Shown here piece by piece: positions 1-12,932 of a DNA stretch of 52,474 nucleotides. The stretch comes from Acidimicrobiaceae bacterium (lineage in GTDB: Bacteria; Actinomycetota; Acidimicrobiia; Acidimicrobiales; RAAP-2), in NCBI GenBank assembly GCA_027451285.1, contig DAIDJP010000045.1:1-52474 (forward strand), in the 5' to 3' direction. How positions within the stretch are numbered: the first letter of the stretch is position 1; every line of letters starts with the position of its first letter. The notes beneath the pieces are model-generated. The model searched no databases. It was given only the letters and a program-made list of their open reading frames with translations, and was not told the DNA's origin. The position numbers and the translations under genes are program-made.

Positions 1-55
1 GTAGAGCACTTCCATGGTAAGGAAGGGGTCGTCGGTTCAATCCCGACAGAGGGCT
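1..55 (+). tRNA. tRNA-Thr (GGU anticodon), 5' end outside the window
   Basis: The window opens inside the D arm. The anticodon stem-loop spans about 10-26, with loop ATGGTAA and anticodon GGT, which reads ACC. The T arm is at 31-47 (stem GTCGG/CCGAC, loop TTCAATC). The 3' acceptor strand AGAGGGC and discriminator T end at 55, and no CCA follows directly. The 5' acceptor strand is missing. A Thr-Met-Trp tRNA group before secE is familiar in actinobacteria. Confidence 0.9.
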
Positions 56-60
56 CGCCA

Positions 61-137
61 GGCGGCGTAGCTCAGGTGGTTAGAGCACACGGCTCATAAT
101 CGTGGTGTCGCGGGTTCGACTCCCGCCGCCGCTACCA
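61..137 (+). tRNA. tRNA-Met (CAU), elongator type
   Basis: A complete cloverleaf. The acceptor GGCGGCG pairs with CGCCGCT, closing with a G1-U72 wobble. The anticodon loop is CTCATAA (anticodon CAT), the T loop is TTCGACT, the discriminator is A, and CCA is encoded at 135-137. The G at position 1 and paired acceptor end argue against initiator tRNA. The D-arm and anticodon-arm sequence resemble elongator Met more than the lysidine-modified Ile2 tRNA, which also carries CAU. Confidence 0.9.
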
Positions 138-175
138 GGCAGGCCCCGGGGCCGGTTGTACGAAGAGGAGAGAAC

Positions 176-340
176 ATGGCGAAGAATGAGAAGAGGGTGC
201 AAGTCACCCTCGCCTGCGAGGTGTGCAAGCGGCGCAACTACATCACGATGAAGAACAAGGTCAACGACCGCGAGCGCATCGAGATGTCCAAGTACTGCCA
301 GTGGGAGCGCAAGCACACGATGCACAAGGAGACTCGCTAG
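176..340 (+). CDS. rpmG: 50S ribosomal protein L33
   Basis: A 54-residue basic protein of the large subunit. It starts at ATG 176 behind the purine-rich GAAGAGGAGAG. The sequence has the L33 pattern: [10 protein letters not shown] near residue 14, then [10 protein letters not shown], then a HKETR end. The first zinc-type CxxC pair is intact. In the second pair only one Cys remains, because the usual second Cys is Glu in YCQWE. The gene sits between tRNA-Met and tRNA-Trp ahead of secE, the usual actinobacterial position. It is probably co-transcribed with the tRNAs. Confidence 0.95.
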   Translation: MAKNEKRVQVTLACEVCKRRNYITMKNKVNDRERIEMSKYCQWERKHTMHKETR

Positions 341-397
341 AGACCGGCCGCGCCGGGGATGGTAGGCTTTCCTTCCTCCACCGGGCTCGGTGGGCGA

Positions 398-470
398 AGG
401 GCAGTGGCTCAATTGGTAGAGCACCGGTCTCCAAAACCGGGGGTTGGGGGTTCGAGTCCCTCCTGCCCTG
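398..470 (+). tRNA. tRNA-Trp (CCA anticodon)
   Basis: A complete cloverleaf. The acceptor AGGGCAG (398-404) pairs with CTGCCCT (463-469), and discriminator G at 470 is normal for Trp. The anticodon stem CCGGT/ACCGG holds loop CTCCAAA with anticodon CCA. The T arm is GGGGG-TTCGAGT-CCCTC. CCA is not encoded directly after the discriminator. It lies 41 bases before secE. Confidence 0.95.
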
Positions 471-511
471 CTCCAAGGTTTTTCCGGTAGTACCCAGACA
501 AGAGACGTGAG

Positions 512-802
512 ATGAACCGCGAACAGAAGCGCATGATGCAGCGACAGGGCCAGGTGGGCGCCGAGGGCGCCTCCCGTCGCGCCTCGACGGCGCAGGACCT
601 CGCGCGTCGTCGCGAGCGCACCACGCCGCGCCAGTTCTTCAAGCAGGTCCGCGAGGAGATGCGCCAGGTCGCCTGGCCGACCCGGCCCGAGGTGATCAAC
701 TACACGACGATCGTCCTGTTCGTTCTGGTCTTCATGACCCTGCTCATCTTCGGCCTCGGCTACGGCTTCTCCAAGTTCGTAACCTTCCTGTTCCAGAAGT
801 AG
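512..802 (+). CDS. secE: preprotein translocase subunit SecE
   Basis: A 96-residue single-span membrane protein that clamps SecY in the SecYEG channel. Residues 1-38 are hydrophilic and Arg/Gln-rich. Residues 40-62 carry the amphipathic signature (FFKQVREEMRQVAWPTRPE), and about 64-88 form the transmembrane helix. The length fits single-span actinobacterial SecE rather than the three-span E. coli form. Start at ATG 512. nusG follows 5 bases downstream, the conserved secE-nusG pair. Confidence 0.96.
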   Translation: MNREQKRMMQRQGQVGAEGASRRASTAQDLARRRERTTPRQFFKQVREEMRQVAWPTRPEVINYTTIVLFVLVFMTLLIFGLGYGFSKFVTFLFQK

Positions 803-807
803 CTGAG

Positions 808-1458
808 ATGTCCGATACCGACGCCCCCCTTTCCCACGACGACGAGGAGATCCTCGACGTCACGATCCTCGACGAGGTCGACGAGCCCGTCGCCGAGAGC
901 GCCTTCGACCGCCCGGGCCGCTGGTACATCGTTCACACCTTCGCCGGTCACGAGCAGAAAGTGATCGGGGCCCTCAACAACATCATCAAGTCCCGCGAGC
1001 TCGGCGACCAGATCTACGAGATCTACCTGCCCGAAGAGGACGTCACCGAGTTCAAGTCGGGCAAGAAGGTCACCGTCTCCAAGCGGATGTTCCCCAGCTA
1101 CCTGCTGATCCGCTGCGAGCCGGACCCCGAGATCTTCTACGTCATCGGTTCGACCCCCGGGGTCACCGGCTTCGTCGGCGCCGAGAAGACCCGTCCGACG
1201 GCGCTGACCCGACGCGAGGTCGACAACATCATCCGCCCCCACGTCGAGGGCGCCGAGGCACCGGTCGCCAAGCGCCGCCTGCCCACCCACGAGTTCGAGG
1301 TGAACGACACGGTCCAGATCAAGACCGGTCCCTTCGCCACCTTCTCCGGCCACGTGGCCGAGATCAACGAGGACCAGCTCAAAGTCAAGGTGCTGGTCGA
1401 CATTTTCGGGCGAGAGACCCCCGTGGAGCTCGACTTCACGCAGGTCACGAAGCTCTAG
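808..1458 (+). CDS. nusG: transcription termination/antitermination factor NusG
   Basis: A 216-residue NusG. It binds RNA polymerase and couples it to Rho or ribosomal protein S10. Residues 1-37 form an acidic extension rich in Asp and Glu, as in other actinobacteria. The NGN domain runs from WYIVHTFAGHE (about 39-49) to about 125, and the KOW motif lies at about 166-190 (GPFATFSGHV). It starts 5 bases after secE and precedes rplK by 9 bases with an AGGAGG-type ribosome site between. Confidence 0.97.
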   Translation: MSDTDAPLSHDDEEILDVTILDEVDEPVAESAFDRPGRWYIVHTFAGHEQKVIGALNNIIKSRELGDQIYEIYLPEEDVTEFKSGKKVTVSKRMFPSYLLIRCEPDPEIFYVIGSTPGVTGFVGAEKTRPTALTRREVDNIIRPHVEGAEAPVAKRRLPTHEFEVNDTVQIKTGPFATFSGHVAEINEDQLKVKVLVDIFGRETPVELDFTQVTKL

Positions 1459-1467
1459 GAGGAAATC

Positions 1468-1893
1468 ATGGCCAAGAAGATCACCGCTGTCGTCAAGATC
1501 CAGCTCGAGGCGGGCGGCGCGACCCCCGCGCCGCCGGTGGGCACCGCGCTCGGGCCCCACGGCATCCAGACCATGGAGTTCTGCAAGCAGTACAACGCGG
1601 CCACTGAGTCGATGCGCGGCACGGTCATCCCGGTCGAGATCTCGATCTACGAGGACCGCTCCTTCACCTTTGTCTTGAAGACCCCGCCGACGCCGGTGCT
1701 GCTGCGCCAGGCCGCGGGCGTGGCCAAGGGGGCCCACCTGGCCGGTCGCGAGACCGTCGCGTCGGTCACCATGGACCAGGTCGAGGAGATCGCTAAGACC
1801 AAATTGAAGGACCTCAACACGGACGACCTCGAGATGGCCAAGCTCCAGGTGGCGGGCACCGCTCGCTCCATGGGCATCACGGTCGCGGGCTAG
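1468..1893 (+). CDS. rplK: 50S ribosomal protein L11
   Basis: 141 residues, the normal length. It binds 23S rRNA at the GTPase-associated centre and forms the stalk base. The N-terminal motif [14 protein letters not shown] at about 20-33 is diagnostic, and the C-terminal RNA-binding domain ends in GTARSMGI. The ATG is preceded by AGGAGG. It lies in the nusG-rplK-rplA unit, 8 bases before rplA. Confidence 0.98.
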   Translation: MAKKITAVVKIQLEAGGATPAPPVGTALGPHGIQTMEFCKQYNAATESMRGTVIPVEISIYEDRSFTFVLKTPPTPVLLRQAAGVAKGAHLAGRETVASVTMDQVEEIAKTKLKDLNTDDLEMAKLQVAGTARSMGITVAG

Positions 1894-1901
1894 GAGACAC
1901 G

Positions 1902-2618
1902 ATGAAGCACGGTAAGAACTACGCCAACGCCCTGGCCCAGGTGGACCGCGAGGCGTTGCTGGGCATCGGCGAGGCGATCGACAAGGTCAAGGCCCTCGCC
2001 ACCGCCAAGTTTGACGAGACGGTCGAGCTGGCCCTGCGCCTCGGGGTTGACCCGCGCAAGGCCGAGCAGATCGTGCGCGGCACGCTCTCGCTGCCGGCCG
2101 GCACCGGCAAGACCAACCGCGTGGCCGTCTTCGCCGCCGGCGAGGCTGCCCAGGCCGCGCGCGACGCGGGCGCCGACGTGGTCGGCGCCGACGACCTGGT
2201 CGCCAAGGTCGCGGGGGGATTCCTCGACTTCGACGTGGCCATCGCGACCCCGGACCTGATGGGTCAGGTCGGTGGTCTGGGCCGCGTGCTCGGACCGCGC
2301 GGTCTGATGCCCAACCCCAAGACGGGCACCGTCACCATGGACGTGGCCAAGGCCGTGACCGAGTTCAAGGGCGGGCGCGTCGAGTACCGCACCGACAAGA
2401 TCGGCAACGTCCAGCTGCGCGTGGGCAAGGTCAGCTTCTCGCGCGAGGACCTGATGCGCAACGTCCAGGCCGTCATCGACGAGATCGTGCGCGTCAAGCC
2501 CTCGAGCGCCAAGGGCCGCTACCTGCTGAGCGTGACCGTGTCCTCGACGATGGGCCCGGGGGTCAAGATCGACCCGGCGCGCACGCGCGAGCACGATGAG
2601 GCGCTCGCCAGCGCCTGA
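1902..2618 (+). CDS. rplA: 50S ribosomal protein L1
   Basis: 238 residues, normal length. L1 forms the mobile L1 stalk that helps release E-site tRNA and in many bacteria represses its own operon. Characteristic segments are [12 protein letters not shown] and [15 protein letters not shown] near the middle. Start at ATG 1902 behind AGGAGAC. It ends the nusG-rplK-rplA unit. A promoter for the next unit begins 3 bases after its stop. Confidence 0.98.
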   Translation: MKHGKNYANALAQVDREALLGIGEAIDKVKALATAKFDETVELALRLGVDPRKAEQIVRGTLSLPAGTGKTNRVAVFAAGEAAQAARDAGADVVGADDLVAKVAGGFLDFDVAIATPDLMGQVGGLGRVLGPRGLMPNPKTGTVTMDVAKAVTEFKGGRVEYRTDKIGNVQLRVGKVSFSREDLMRNVQAVIDEIVRVKPSSAKGRYLLSVTVSSTMGPGVKIDPARTREHDEALASA

Positions 2619-2620
2619 AA

Positions 2621-2650
2621 TTGACGGGGCCGCCACGGCCTCGCTAGCAT
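2621..2650 (+). promoter_or_regulatory. promoter of the rplJ-rplL unit
   Basis: TTGACG (2621-2626) and TAGCAT (2645-2650) are separated by 18 bases, a housekeeping sigma-type promoter. It sits immediately after the rplA stop, so rplJL has its own start about 155 bases upstream of the coding region. No transcript data support the exact start site. Confidence 0.7.
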
Positions 2651-2656
2651 TACCAC

Positions 2657-2811
2657 TTCGCACGCGAAGTGCCACAGTTTGAGAACGCCGAAGACATCCG
2701 GTGCGGTTCGCCGCGTAAAGGACAGTGTCCGCCTGACGAGGAGTTCGAGCCACTGGCTCGTTCACTGGGATGTCTTGGCCCGTACCGGGCGGCATCCGGT
2801 GAAGGAGAGAG
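2657..2811 (+). promoter_or_regulatory. ribosomal protein L10 leader
   Basis: A structured untranslated leader between the promoter and rplJ. Visible helices include CGAGCC/GGCTCG with loop ACT (2746-2760). A long closing hairpin at about 2763-2801 pairs CACTGGGATG with CATCCGGTG around an inner GCCCG/CGGGC helix. Position and layout match the known L10 leader, where L10 with L7/L12 binds its own mRNA to repress translation. I did not check it against a covariance model. Confidence 0.75.
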
Positions 2812-3558
2812 ATGAAAGTTCGCCCCGACAAGGTGGCCACCGTTGACGAGGTGAAGGCGCGCGTCGCCTCGACCTCGACGGCGGTCGTGACCGAGTACCG
2901 CGGGATGACCGTGGCCCAGATCTCGACCCTGCGTCGCCAGCTGCGCGCTCTCGGCGCCGACTACAAGGTCTTTAAGAACACGCTCGTGCGCCGGGCGGTC
3001 TCGGGCACCGCGGTCGAGCCGATCAGCGAGTTCCTCGACGGGCCCACCGCGATCGCCTTCGTCGACGGTGACGTCTCGGCCGTGGCCAAGGCGTTGCGCG
3101 ACTACACCAAGGTCTCGCCGAACCTGATCGTCAAGGGCGGCGTCGTCGACGGCAAGGCGCTCTCCAAGACCGACCTGACGGCCCTGGCCGACCTGCCGAG
3201 CCGCGAGGTCCTCCTCGCCCAGTTCGCCGGCCTGCTGGCCTCACCGCTGCGCACGATGGCGGCCCTCTTGAAGGCCCTGCCGCAGAACTTCGCCTACGGC
3301 CTGTCGGCTCTCGTAGACGCTCGGGGCGGTTCGCCGGCCCCGGCGGGCGAGACCGCGGCCGCCGAGACTCCGGCCGGGGTCGAGGACGCTGTAGCAGCGA
3401 GCGACGACGTCGTGGCTTCCGAGCCCGACGCCGCGACGACGGAGGAGGCCCCCGCGGCCGAGCCCGTCGCCGAGACGACAGAGGAGGCCCCCGCGGCCGA
3501 GCCCGTCGCCGAGACCCCCGAGGCGTCCGCCGAGGCGAGCGCCGAACCGGCCGAATAA
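2812..3558 (+). CDS. rplJ: 50S ribosomal protein L10 with an extended acidic tail
   Basis: 248 residues against about 175 for the family. Residues 1-170 are an ordinary L10: the N-terminal rRNA-binding part (VVTEYRGMTV, YKVFKNTLVRRA), then the C-terminal helix that carries L7/L12 dimers. Residues 171-248 form a low-complexity Ala/Glu/Pro/Thr tail containing two copies of a 13-residue repeat (TTEEAPAAEPVAE type). The start at ATG 2812 follows AAGGAGAGAG. Paired with rplL, it likely represses its own translation through the leader. Confidence 0.97.
   Translation: MKVRPDKVATVDEVKARVASTSTAVVTEYRGMTVAQISTLRRQLRALGADYKVFKNTLVRRAVSGTAVEPISEFLDGPTAIAFVDGDVSAVAKALRDYTKVSPNLIVKGGVVDGKALSKTDLTALADLPSREVLLAQFAGLLASPLRTMAALLKALPQNFAYGLSALVDARGGSPAPAGETAAAETPAGVEDAVAASDDVVASEPDAATTEEAPAAEPVAETTEEAPAAEPVAETPEASAEASAEPAE
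3436..3513 (+). repeat. two tandem 39-base copies in the rplJ tail
   Basis: Two adjacent 39-base units (3436-3474 and 3475-3513) differ at one position (3441 G, 3480 A). They are in frame and encode the repeated TTEEAPAAEPVAE segment of the L10 tail. The near identity suggests recent slippage or unequal exchange. Confidence 0.9.
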
Positions 3559-3591
3559 CCAACCACGAAACAACAACAGGAAGGAATCAAC

Positions 3592-3981
3592 ATGGCTGCA
3601 TCCCTGACCAAGGAGCAGATTCTCGATGGGATCGCCGAGCTCAGCGTCATTGAGCTCAGCGAGCTGCTGAAGGAGTTCGAAGAGAAGTTCGGCGTGACCG
3701 CGGCGGCTCCCGTCGCGGTGGCCGCGCCCGCGGCCGCCGGCGGTGCCGGCGAGGCCGAGGTGGAAGAGAAGAGTGACTTCGACGTCATCCTCACCAGCGG
3801 TGGCGACAAGAAGATCCAGGTGATCAAGGAAGTTCGCGCCCTGACCAACCTCGGGCTCAAGGAGGCCAAGGACCTCGTCGACGGCGCCCCCAAGCCCGTC
3901 CTCGAGAAGGTCTCCAAGGCCGACGCCGACAAGGCCAAGGCCGCCCTCGAGGCCGCCGGCGCCACCGTCGAAGTCAAGTAA
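3592..3981 (+). CDS. rplL: 50S ribosomal protein L7/L12
   Basis: 129 residues, normal length. It forms the flexible stalk that recruits translational GTPases. The N-terminal dimerisation domain is at about 1-37. An Ala/Gly-rich hinge (about 41-58, [14 protein letters not shown]) follows, then the globular C-terminal domain with [20 protein letters not shown]. It starts at ATG 3592 behind ACAGGAAGG, 33 bases after rplJ. Confidence 0.98.
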   Translation: MAASLTKEQILDGIAELSVIELSELLKEFEEKFGVTAAAPVAVAAPAAAGGAGEAEVEEKSDFDVILTSGGDKKIQVIKEVRALTNLGLKEAKDLVDGAPKPVLEKVSKADADKAKAALEAAGATVEVK

Positions 3982-3995
3982 TTACCCGCTTTTCA

Positions 3996-4035
3996 CCCGC
4001 GAGTCCCGGTCGGACGCCCGGCCGGGGCTCGCGGG
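3996..4035 (+). terminator. strong hairpin between rplL and rpoB (attenuator or processing site)
   Basis: Long inverted repeat: CCCGCGAG (3996-4003) pairs with CTCGCGGG (4028-4035), and the arms continue inward with G-U pairs to a loop near 4014-4017. There is no T-run after it, so it is not a classical intrinsic terminator. Its place between rplL and rpoB is where E. coli has a partial attenuator and an RNase III site. It could reduce read-through from rplJL. Confidence 0.55.
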
Positions 4036-4121
4036 CGCAGGTGGTACTTGACCGGGCGCCGCGCTGCGCCTATGGTGAGCGAAACCGCTCCGCGGGCGCG
4101 CATCCGACTCGGGTGCGCCAC

Positions 4122-4151
4122 TTGCGCGTCGGCACGTTTTGCCACTAGAGT
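4122..4151 (+). promoter_or_regulatory. promoter of rpoB-rpoC
   Basis: TTGCGC (4122-4127) and TAGAGT (4146-4151) lie 18 bases apart, giving a leader of about 100 bases before rpoB. The rest of the 278-base gap shows only the upstream hairpin and no gene. It implies rpoBC can be transcribed apart from rplJL. Confidence 0.65.
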
Positions 4152-4259
4152 CGAAAGACCGTGCCCCTGCGTTCTGCTTCGTCGTCTCCCAACGTCGCCC
4201 TGTCGCCTCGTCACGGACCCCGCATTGCCTAATCGCCCACTCACACGGAGGATTGACCG

Positions 4260-7200
4260 TTGACGTCTCGGTCCCTTAGTCCGGAACGCTTTAATTTCTC
4301 GGCCCTGGGCGAAGCACACCCGCTGCCCAATCTCCTGGAGATCCAGCGCGACAGTTTCGACCTTTTCATGAAGCAAGGCCTGCGTGAGGCCTTCGAGGCC
4401 ATCTCGCCCATCTCGGACTTCACCGGACGACTCTCGCTCGAACTCGAGTTCGACCCCGACGACGCCGACTTGAAGAGCCCGCCGAAGTTCACGGTGGAGG
4501 AGTGCCGCCAGCGCGCGACCACCTACTCCCAGCCGATCTTCGTGCGCGCGCGCTTCCTCAACTCCGAGACCGGTGAGATCAAGGAGCAGACCGTCTTCAT
4601 GGGGGACTTCCCCATCATGACCGAGCAGGGCACCTTCATCATCAACGGCACCGAGCGCGTCGTCGTCTCGCAGCTCGTTCGCTCGCCCGGCGTGCTCTTC
4701 CAGCCGGGCAAGGACGAGAAGGTCGCCTTCGAGGGCACCATCCACCCCAGCCGCGGCGAGTGGCTCCAGGTCGACCTCGAGGAGAAGAAGAACAAGTCCG
4801 CCAACGCCGGTGCGCGCATCGCGCGCAAGCGCCGCGTGTCGATCTTCACGCTGCTGCGCGCGCTCGACACGACGATGGACGAGGCCTTCTTCGAGCGCTT
4901 CGTCGCGCACTTCGACTTCCTCGAGGACCAGTTCCACGCGGACTGGAAGAAGGCGCACACCGAGATCGCCAAGCACATGGACAAGTACAACTACGAGGAC
5001 ACGCCCGAGAGCTTCGCGCGCGCCTCGCAGGAGACCGCCTGGCTCGAGATCTACCGCCGCGCCCGTCCGGGCGAGGTCCAGACCGTCGAGGCCGCGCGCC
5101 AGTACTTCGAGGGCGCCTTTTTCTCCGAGAAGCGCTACGACCTCTCGCGCGTGGGCCGCTACAAGCTTGACCGCAAGCTGGGCGACGAGGTCGCACGCAA
5201 CGTCGAGCTCTTCGGCGACCTGCTGGAGCGACCCAACGCCGACCTGCACGTGCTCTCCAAGGCCGAGGTGCTGGCCACGGCGACCTACTTGTTGAACCTG
5301 GCCCGTGACCGCACGGCCAAGGAGACCACGTATCACATCGACGACCAGGACCACTTCGCCAACCGTCGCATCCGCAGCGTCGGCGAGCTGATCCAGAACG
5401 CCCTGCGCACGGGTCTGTCGCGCATGGAGCGGGTCGTGCGCGAGCGCATGAACACCCAGGACGTCGAGGCCATCGCGCCCCAGACCCTGATCAACATCCG
5501 CCCCGTGATGTCGGCGATCAAGGAGTTCTTCGCGACCTCCCAGCTCAGCCAGTTCATGGACCAGAACAACCCGCTGTCGGGCCTGACCCACAAGCGGCGC
5601 CTCTCGGCGCTGGGACCGGGCGGTCTGTCGCGTGAGCGAGCCGGCCTCGAGGTGCGCGACGTGCACTCCTCGCACTACGGACGCATGTGCCCCATCGAGA
5701 CTCCCGAAGGCCCCAACGTCGGTCTGATCGGTTACCTCGCCAACTACGCGCGCATCAACGAGTACGGCTTCATCGAGACGCCCTATCGCGTCGTCGAGGG
5801 CGGCCGCGTCACCGGCGAGGTGCGCTACTTCACGGCCGACGAGGAGGAGCGCTTCGTCATCGCCCAGGCCAACACCGAGATCGACGACAACGGCGTGATC
5901 AAGGCCGACCGCGTCCTCGTGCGCCGTGGCCCGATCGGCACCGGACTGCGCGTGGGCGCCTCGAACAAGTCGTCCTCGACCACCAGTGAGATCGACTTCG
6001 TCAAGCCCGACGAGGTCGAGCTGATGGACGTCTCGACCAAGCAGGTCATCTCGGTGGCCACGTCGCTGATCCCCTTCGTCGAGCACGACGACGCCCAGCG
6101 CGCCCTGATGGGCGCGAACATGCAGAAGCAGGCCGTGCCGCTGATCATGCCCGAGGCGCCCTTCGTGGGCACCGGCATGGAGGCGCGCGCGGCCCTCGAC
6201 TCGGGCGACGTCCTCATCGCCGAGGGCGCCGGCGTGGTGCGCTCGGTCTCGGGAGACCGCATCGTCGTCGAGTACGAGAAGAACGTCGTCGACCGCTACG
6301 GCGCGCCCCTGGGCAAGAAGCAGTACAACCTCAACAAGTTCCGCCGCTCCAACCAGGACACGTCGATCAACCAGAAGCCCCTCGTGGTCGGCGGCGAGAC
6401 GGTCACGACTGGCGACCTGCTCGCTGACGGCACCAGCACCTCGCACGGCGAGCTCGCCCTGGGCAAGAACCTGCTGGTGGCCTACATGCCGTGGGAGGGC
6501 TACAACTACGAGGACGCGATCATCCTGAACGAGCGTCTCGTGCGTGACGACGTGCTGACCTCGATCCACGTCAAGGAGTACGAGATCGACGCGCGCGACA
6601 CCAAGCTCGGCGCCGAGGAGATCACGCGCGACATCCCCAACCTGCCCGACGACATCCTGGCGGACCTCGACGACCGCGGCATCGTGCGCATCGGCGCCGA
6701 GGTCGAGCCCGGCGACATCCTGGTCGGCAAGGTCACGCCCAAGGGTGAGACCGAGCAGTCCCCCGAGGAGCGCCTGCTGCGCGCGATCTTCGGCGAGAAG
6801 GCGCGCGAAGTGCGCGACACCTCGCTCAAGGTTCCCCACGGCGAGTCCGGCAAGGTCATCGACGTCAAGGTCTACAGCCGCGACGAGGACCACGAGATGC
6901 AGCCCGGCGTCAACCAGCTGGTCAAGGTCTACGTGGCCCAGAAGCGCAAGATCTCCGAGGGCGACAAGCTCGCCGGCCGTCACGGCAACAAGGGCGTGAT
7001 CTCCAAGATCCTGCCCGAGGAGGACATGCCGTTCCTCGCCGACGGCACCCCGGTGGACATCATCTTGTCGCCGCTCGGCGTGCCGAGTCGAATGAACGTC
7101 GGTCAGGTCCTCGAGAGCCACCTGGGATACGCCGCACGCCACGGCTGGGCCGGCATCAGTGTGAACCCGGCCGTCGGCACGTCGGGACACGACGACCAGC

Positions 7201-7939
7201 GCGACGCCGCGTCGCGCCCGTACCGCAAGACCCGTCCGCGCACCGAGCCGGCCGTTTACGTGGCCACGCCGTCCTTCGACGGCGCCCACTGGGACGAGAC
7301 CGACCGGGCCAAGGACAAGCCGACGATCCAGCAGACCTTCGCGACGCTCAACGTCGACGGGGCCAACGGCAAGCGCCTGCTCGCCGGAGACAACGACGGC
7401 AAGGTCACGCTGTTCAACGGCCGCACCGGCGTCGCCTACGACAACCCGATCTCGGTGGGATACGCCTACATCTTGAAGCTCGCCCACATGGTCGACGACA
7501 AGATCCACGCCCGCTCGACCGGCCCGTACTCGATGATCACCGCCCAGCCCCTGGGAGGCAAGGCCCAGTTCGGTGGCCAGCGCTTCGGTGAGATGGAAGT
7601 CTGGGCCCTCGAGGCCTACGGCGCGGCCTACGCCCTCCAGGAGTTGCTTACGGTCAAGAGCGACGACATGAAGGGCCGCGAGCGCGCCTACGAGGCCATC
7701 GTCAAGGGCCACAACCTGCCCGAGCCGGGGATCCCCGAGTCGTTCAAGGTTCTGATCAAGGAGATGCAGTCACTGTGTCTCAACGTAGAGGTGCGCGACA
7801 AGGTGGGCGCGCACGTCGACCTCGCCGACACCGAGGAGGACTTCTTCTCGGTGACCCGCGAACTCGGCATCGACATCAGTCGACCCGAGCGCGGCAGTGA
7901 TGAAGAAGACGCCCGCCGCGCCGCCGAAAGGAAGTTGTC

Positions 7940-7943
<4 letters not shown>
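4260..7943 (+). CDS. rpoB: DNA-directed RNA polymerase subunit beta
   Basis: 1227 residues. The start is TTG 4260, supported by CGGAGGA at the right distance; no ATG near it fits. The rifampicin region reads [15 protein letters not shown] and [15 protein letters not shown], with the residues found in sensitive enzymes (Asp of DQNN, His of THKRR, Ser of RRLSA). The catalytic-side motif [20 protein letters not shown] is intact. It overlaps rpoC by 4 bases (ATGA), so translation is likely coupled. It is somewhat longer than the roughly 1160-1180 residues of many actinobacterial homologues. Confidence 0.98.
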
Positions 7944-11965
<4,022 letters not shown>

Positions 11966-11973
11966 GCGCCGGC

Positions 11974-12003
11974 TTGCCGTAACCGCGCTACATGTCGTAG
12001 AAT
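11974..12003 (+). promoter_or_regulatory. promoter of the str operon (rpsL)
   Basis: TTGCCG (11974-11979) and TAGAAT (11998-12003) lie 18 bases apart, directly after rpoC. It would give a leader of roughly 55 bases before the GTG of rpsL. Confidence 0.7.
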
Positions 12004-12065
12004 TGACTCTCCGCGCGCCGACCGGCGTGTTTGACGATCGAAGTACAAACTAGAAGAGGTTCCGC

Positions 12066-12437
12066 GTGCCCACGATTGCACAGCTGGTCCGTAAGGGCCG
12101 CCAGGACAAGATATCCAAGACCAAGACGCCGGCACTCAAGGGTGCCCCCCAGCGTCGTGGCGTGTGCACCCGCGTGCACACCGTCACGCCCAAGAAGCCG
12201 AACTCGGCTCTGCGCAAGGTGGCTCGCGTGCGTCTGACGTCAGGTGTCGAGGTCACGGCCTACATCCCGGGCGTCGGGCACAACCTCCAGGAGCACTCGA
12301 TCGTGCTCGTGCGTGGCGGCCGTGTGAAGGACCTGCCGGGCGTGCGCTACAAGATCATCCGTGGGGCGCTCGACACCTCCGGTGTGAAGAACCGCCAGCA
12401 GGCCCGCAGCCGCTACGGCGCGAAGAAGGAGAGCTAA
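12066..12437 (+). CDS. rpsL: 30S ribosomal protein S12
   Basis: 123 residues, starting at GTG 12066 behind AGAAGAGG. S12 sits at the decoding centre. Lys43 ([11 protein letters not shown]) and Lys88 ([11 protein letters not shown]) are both lysine, the streptomycin-sensitive state. [11 protein letters not shown] is intact. The stop TAA shares one base with the ATG of rpsG, the usual str operon order. Confidence 0.98.
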   Translation: MPTIAQLVRKGRQDKISKTKTPALKGAPQRRGVCTRVHTVTPKKPNSALRKVARVRLTSGVEVTAYIPGVGHNLQEHSIVLVRGGRVKDLPGVRYKIIRGALDTSGVKNRQQARSRYGAKKES

Positions 12438-12907
12438 TGCCTCGCAAGGGTCCCGCCGAACGTCGCGAACTGGTTCCCGACCCGATCTACAAGTCGGTTC
12501 TGGTCACCCAGGTCACGAACAAGATCCTCGAGCGCGGCAAGCGCACGATCGCCGAGCGCATCGTCTACACCGCGTTAGAGCAGGTCGAGCAGAAGACCGG
12601 CGCCGACCCGGTGGCCGCCTTGAAGCGCGCCCTGGAGAACATCCGTCCCGAGCTCGAGGTGCGCAGCCGGCGCGTCGGCGGCACGACCTACCAGGTCCCC
12701 GTCGAGGTTCGGCCCCGTCGCGCGACGACGCTCGCCATCCGCTGGCTGACCGACTTCGCCAAGAAGCGCCGTGAGAAGACCATGTCCGAGCGCCTGGCCG
12801 GAGAGATCATCGACGCCAGCAACGGCGTGGGCGCGGCCGTCAAGCGTCGCGAGGACATGGCCAAGATGGCCGAGTCCAACAAGGCGTTCGCGCACTATCG
12901 CTGGTAA
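12437..12907 (+). CDS. rpsG: 30S ribosomal protein S7
   Basis: 156 residues, the standard length. It nucleates assembly of the 30S head and lines the E-site exit. The start is ATG 12437 in TAATG, giving [16 protein letters not shown]; a longer in-frame ORF upstream only shadows rpsL. Typical segments are [11 protein letters not shown] and [11 protein letters not shown], with a C-terminal [14 protein letters not shown] end. Confidence 0.98.
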   Translation: MPRKGPAERRELVPDPIYKSVLVTQVTNKILERGKRTIAERIVYTALEQVEQKTGADPVAALKRALENIRPELEVRSRRVGGTTYQVPVEVRPRRATTLAIRWLTDFAKKRREKTMSERLAGEIIDASNGVGAAVKRREDMAKMAESNKAFAHYRW

Positions 12908-12932
12908 GTAGAAGAAAGCACACACAATCGTT

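Noticed and set aside
61..137. tRNA-Ile2 (CAU read after lysidine) instead of Met
   Set aside because: D-arm and anticodon-arm sequence fit elongator Met better; it also stands in the usual Thr-Met-Trp group. Not excluded absolutely.
3993..7712. 1239-residue open frame on the minus strand opposite rpoB, and similar long ones opposite fusA/tuf (13218-16643) and the M13 gene (36422-38716)
   Set aside because: Low-complexity Leu/Val/Asp/Gly/Arg composition and no family match; they mirror GC-rich codon bias of the real + strand genes.
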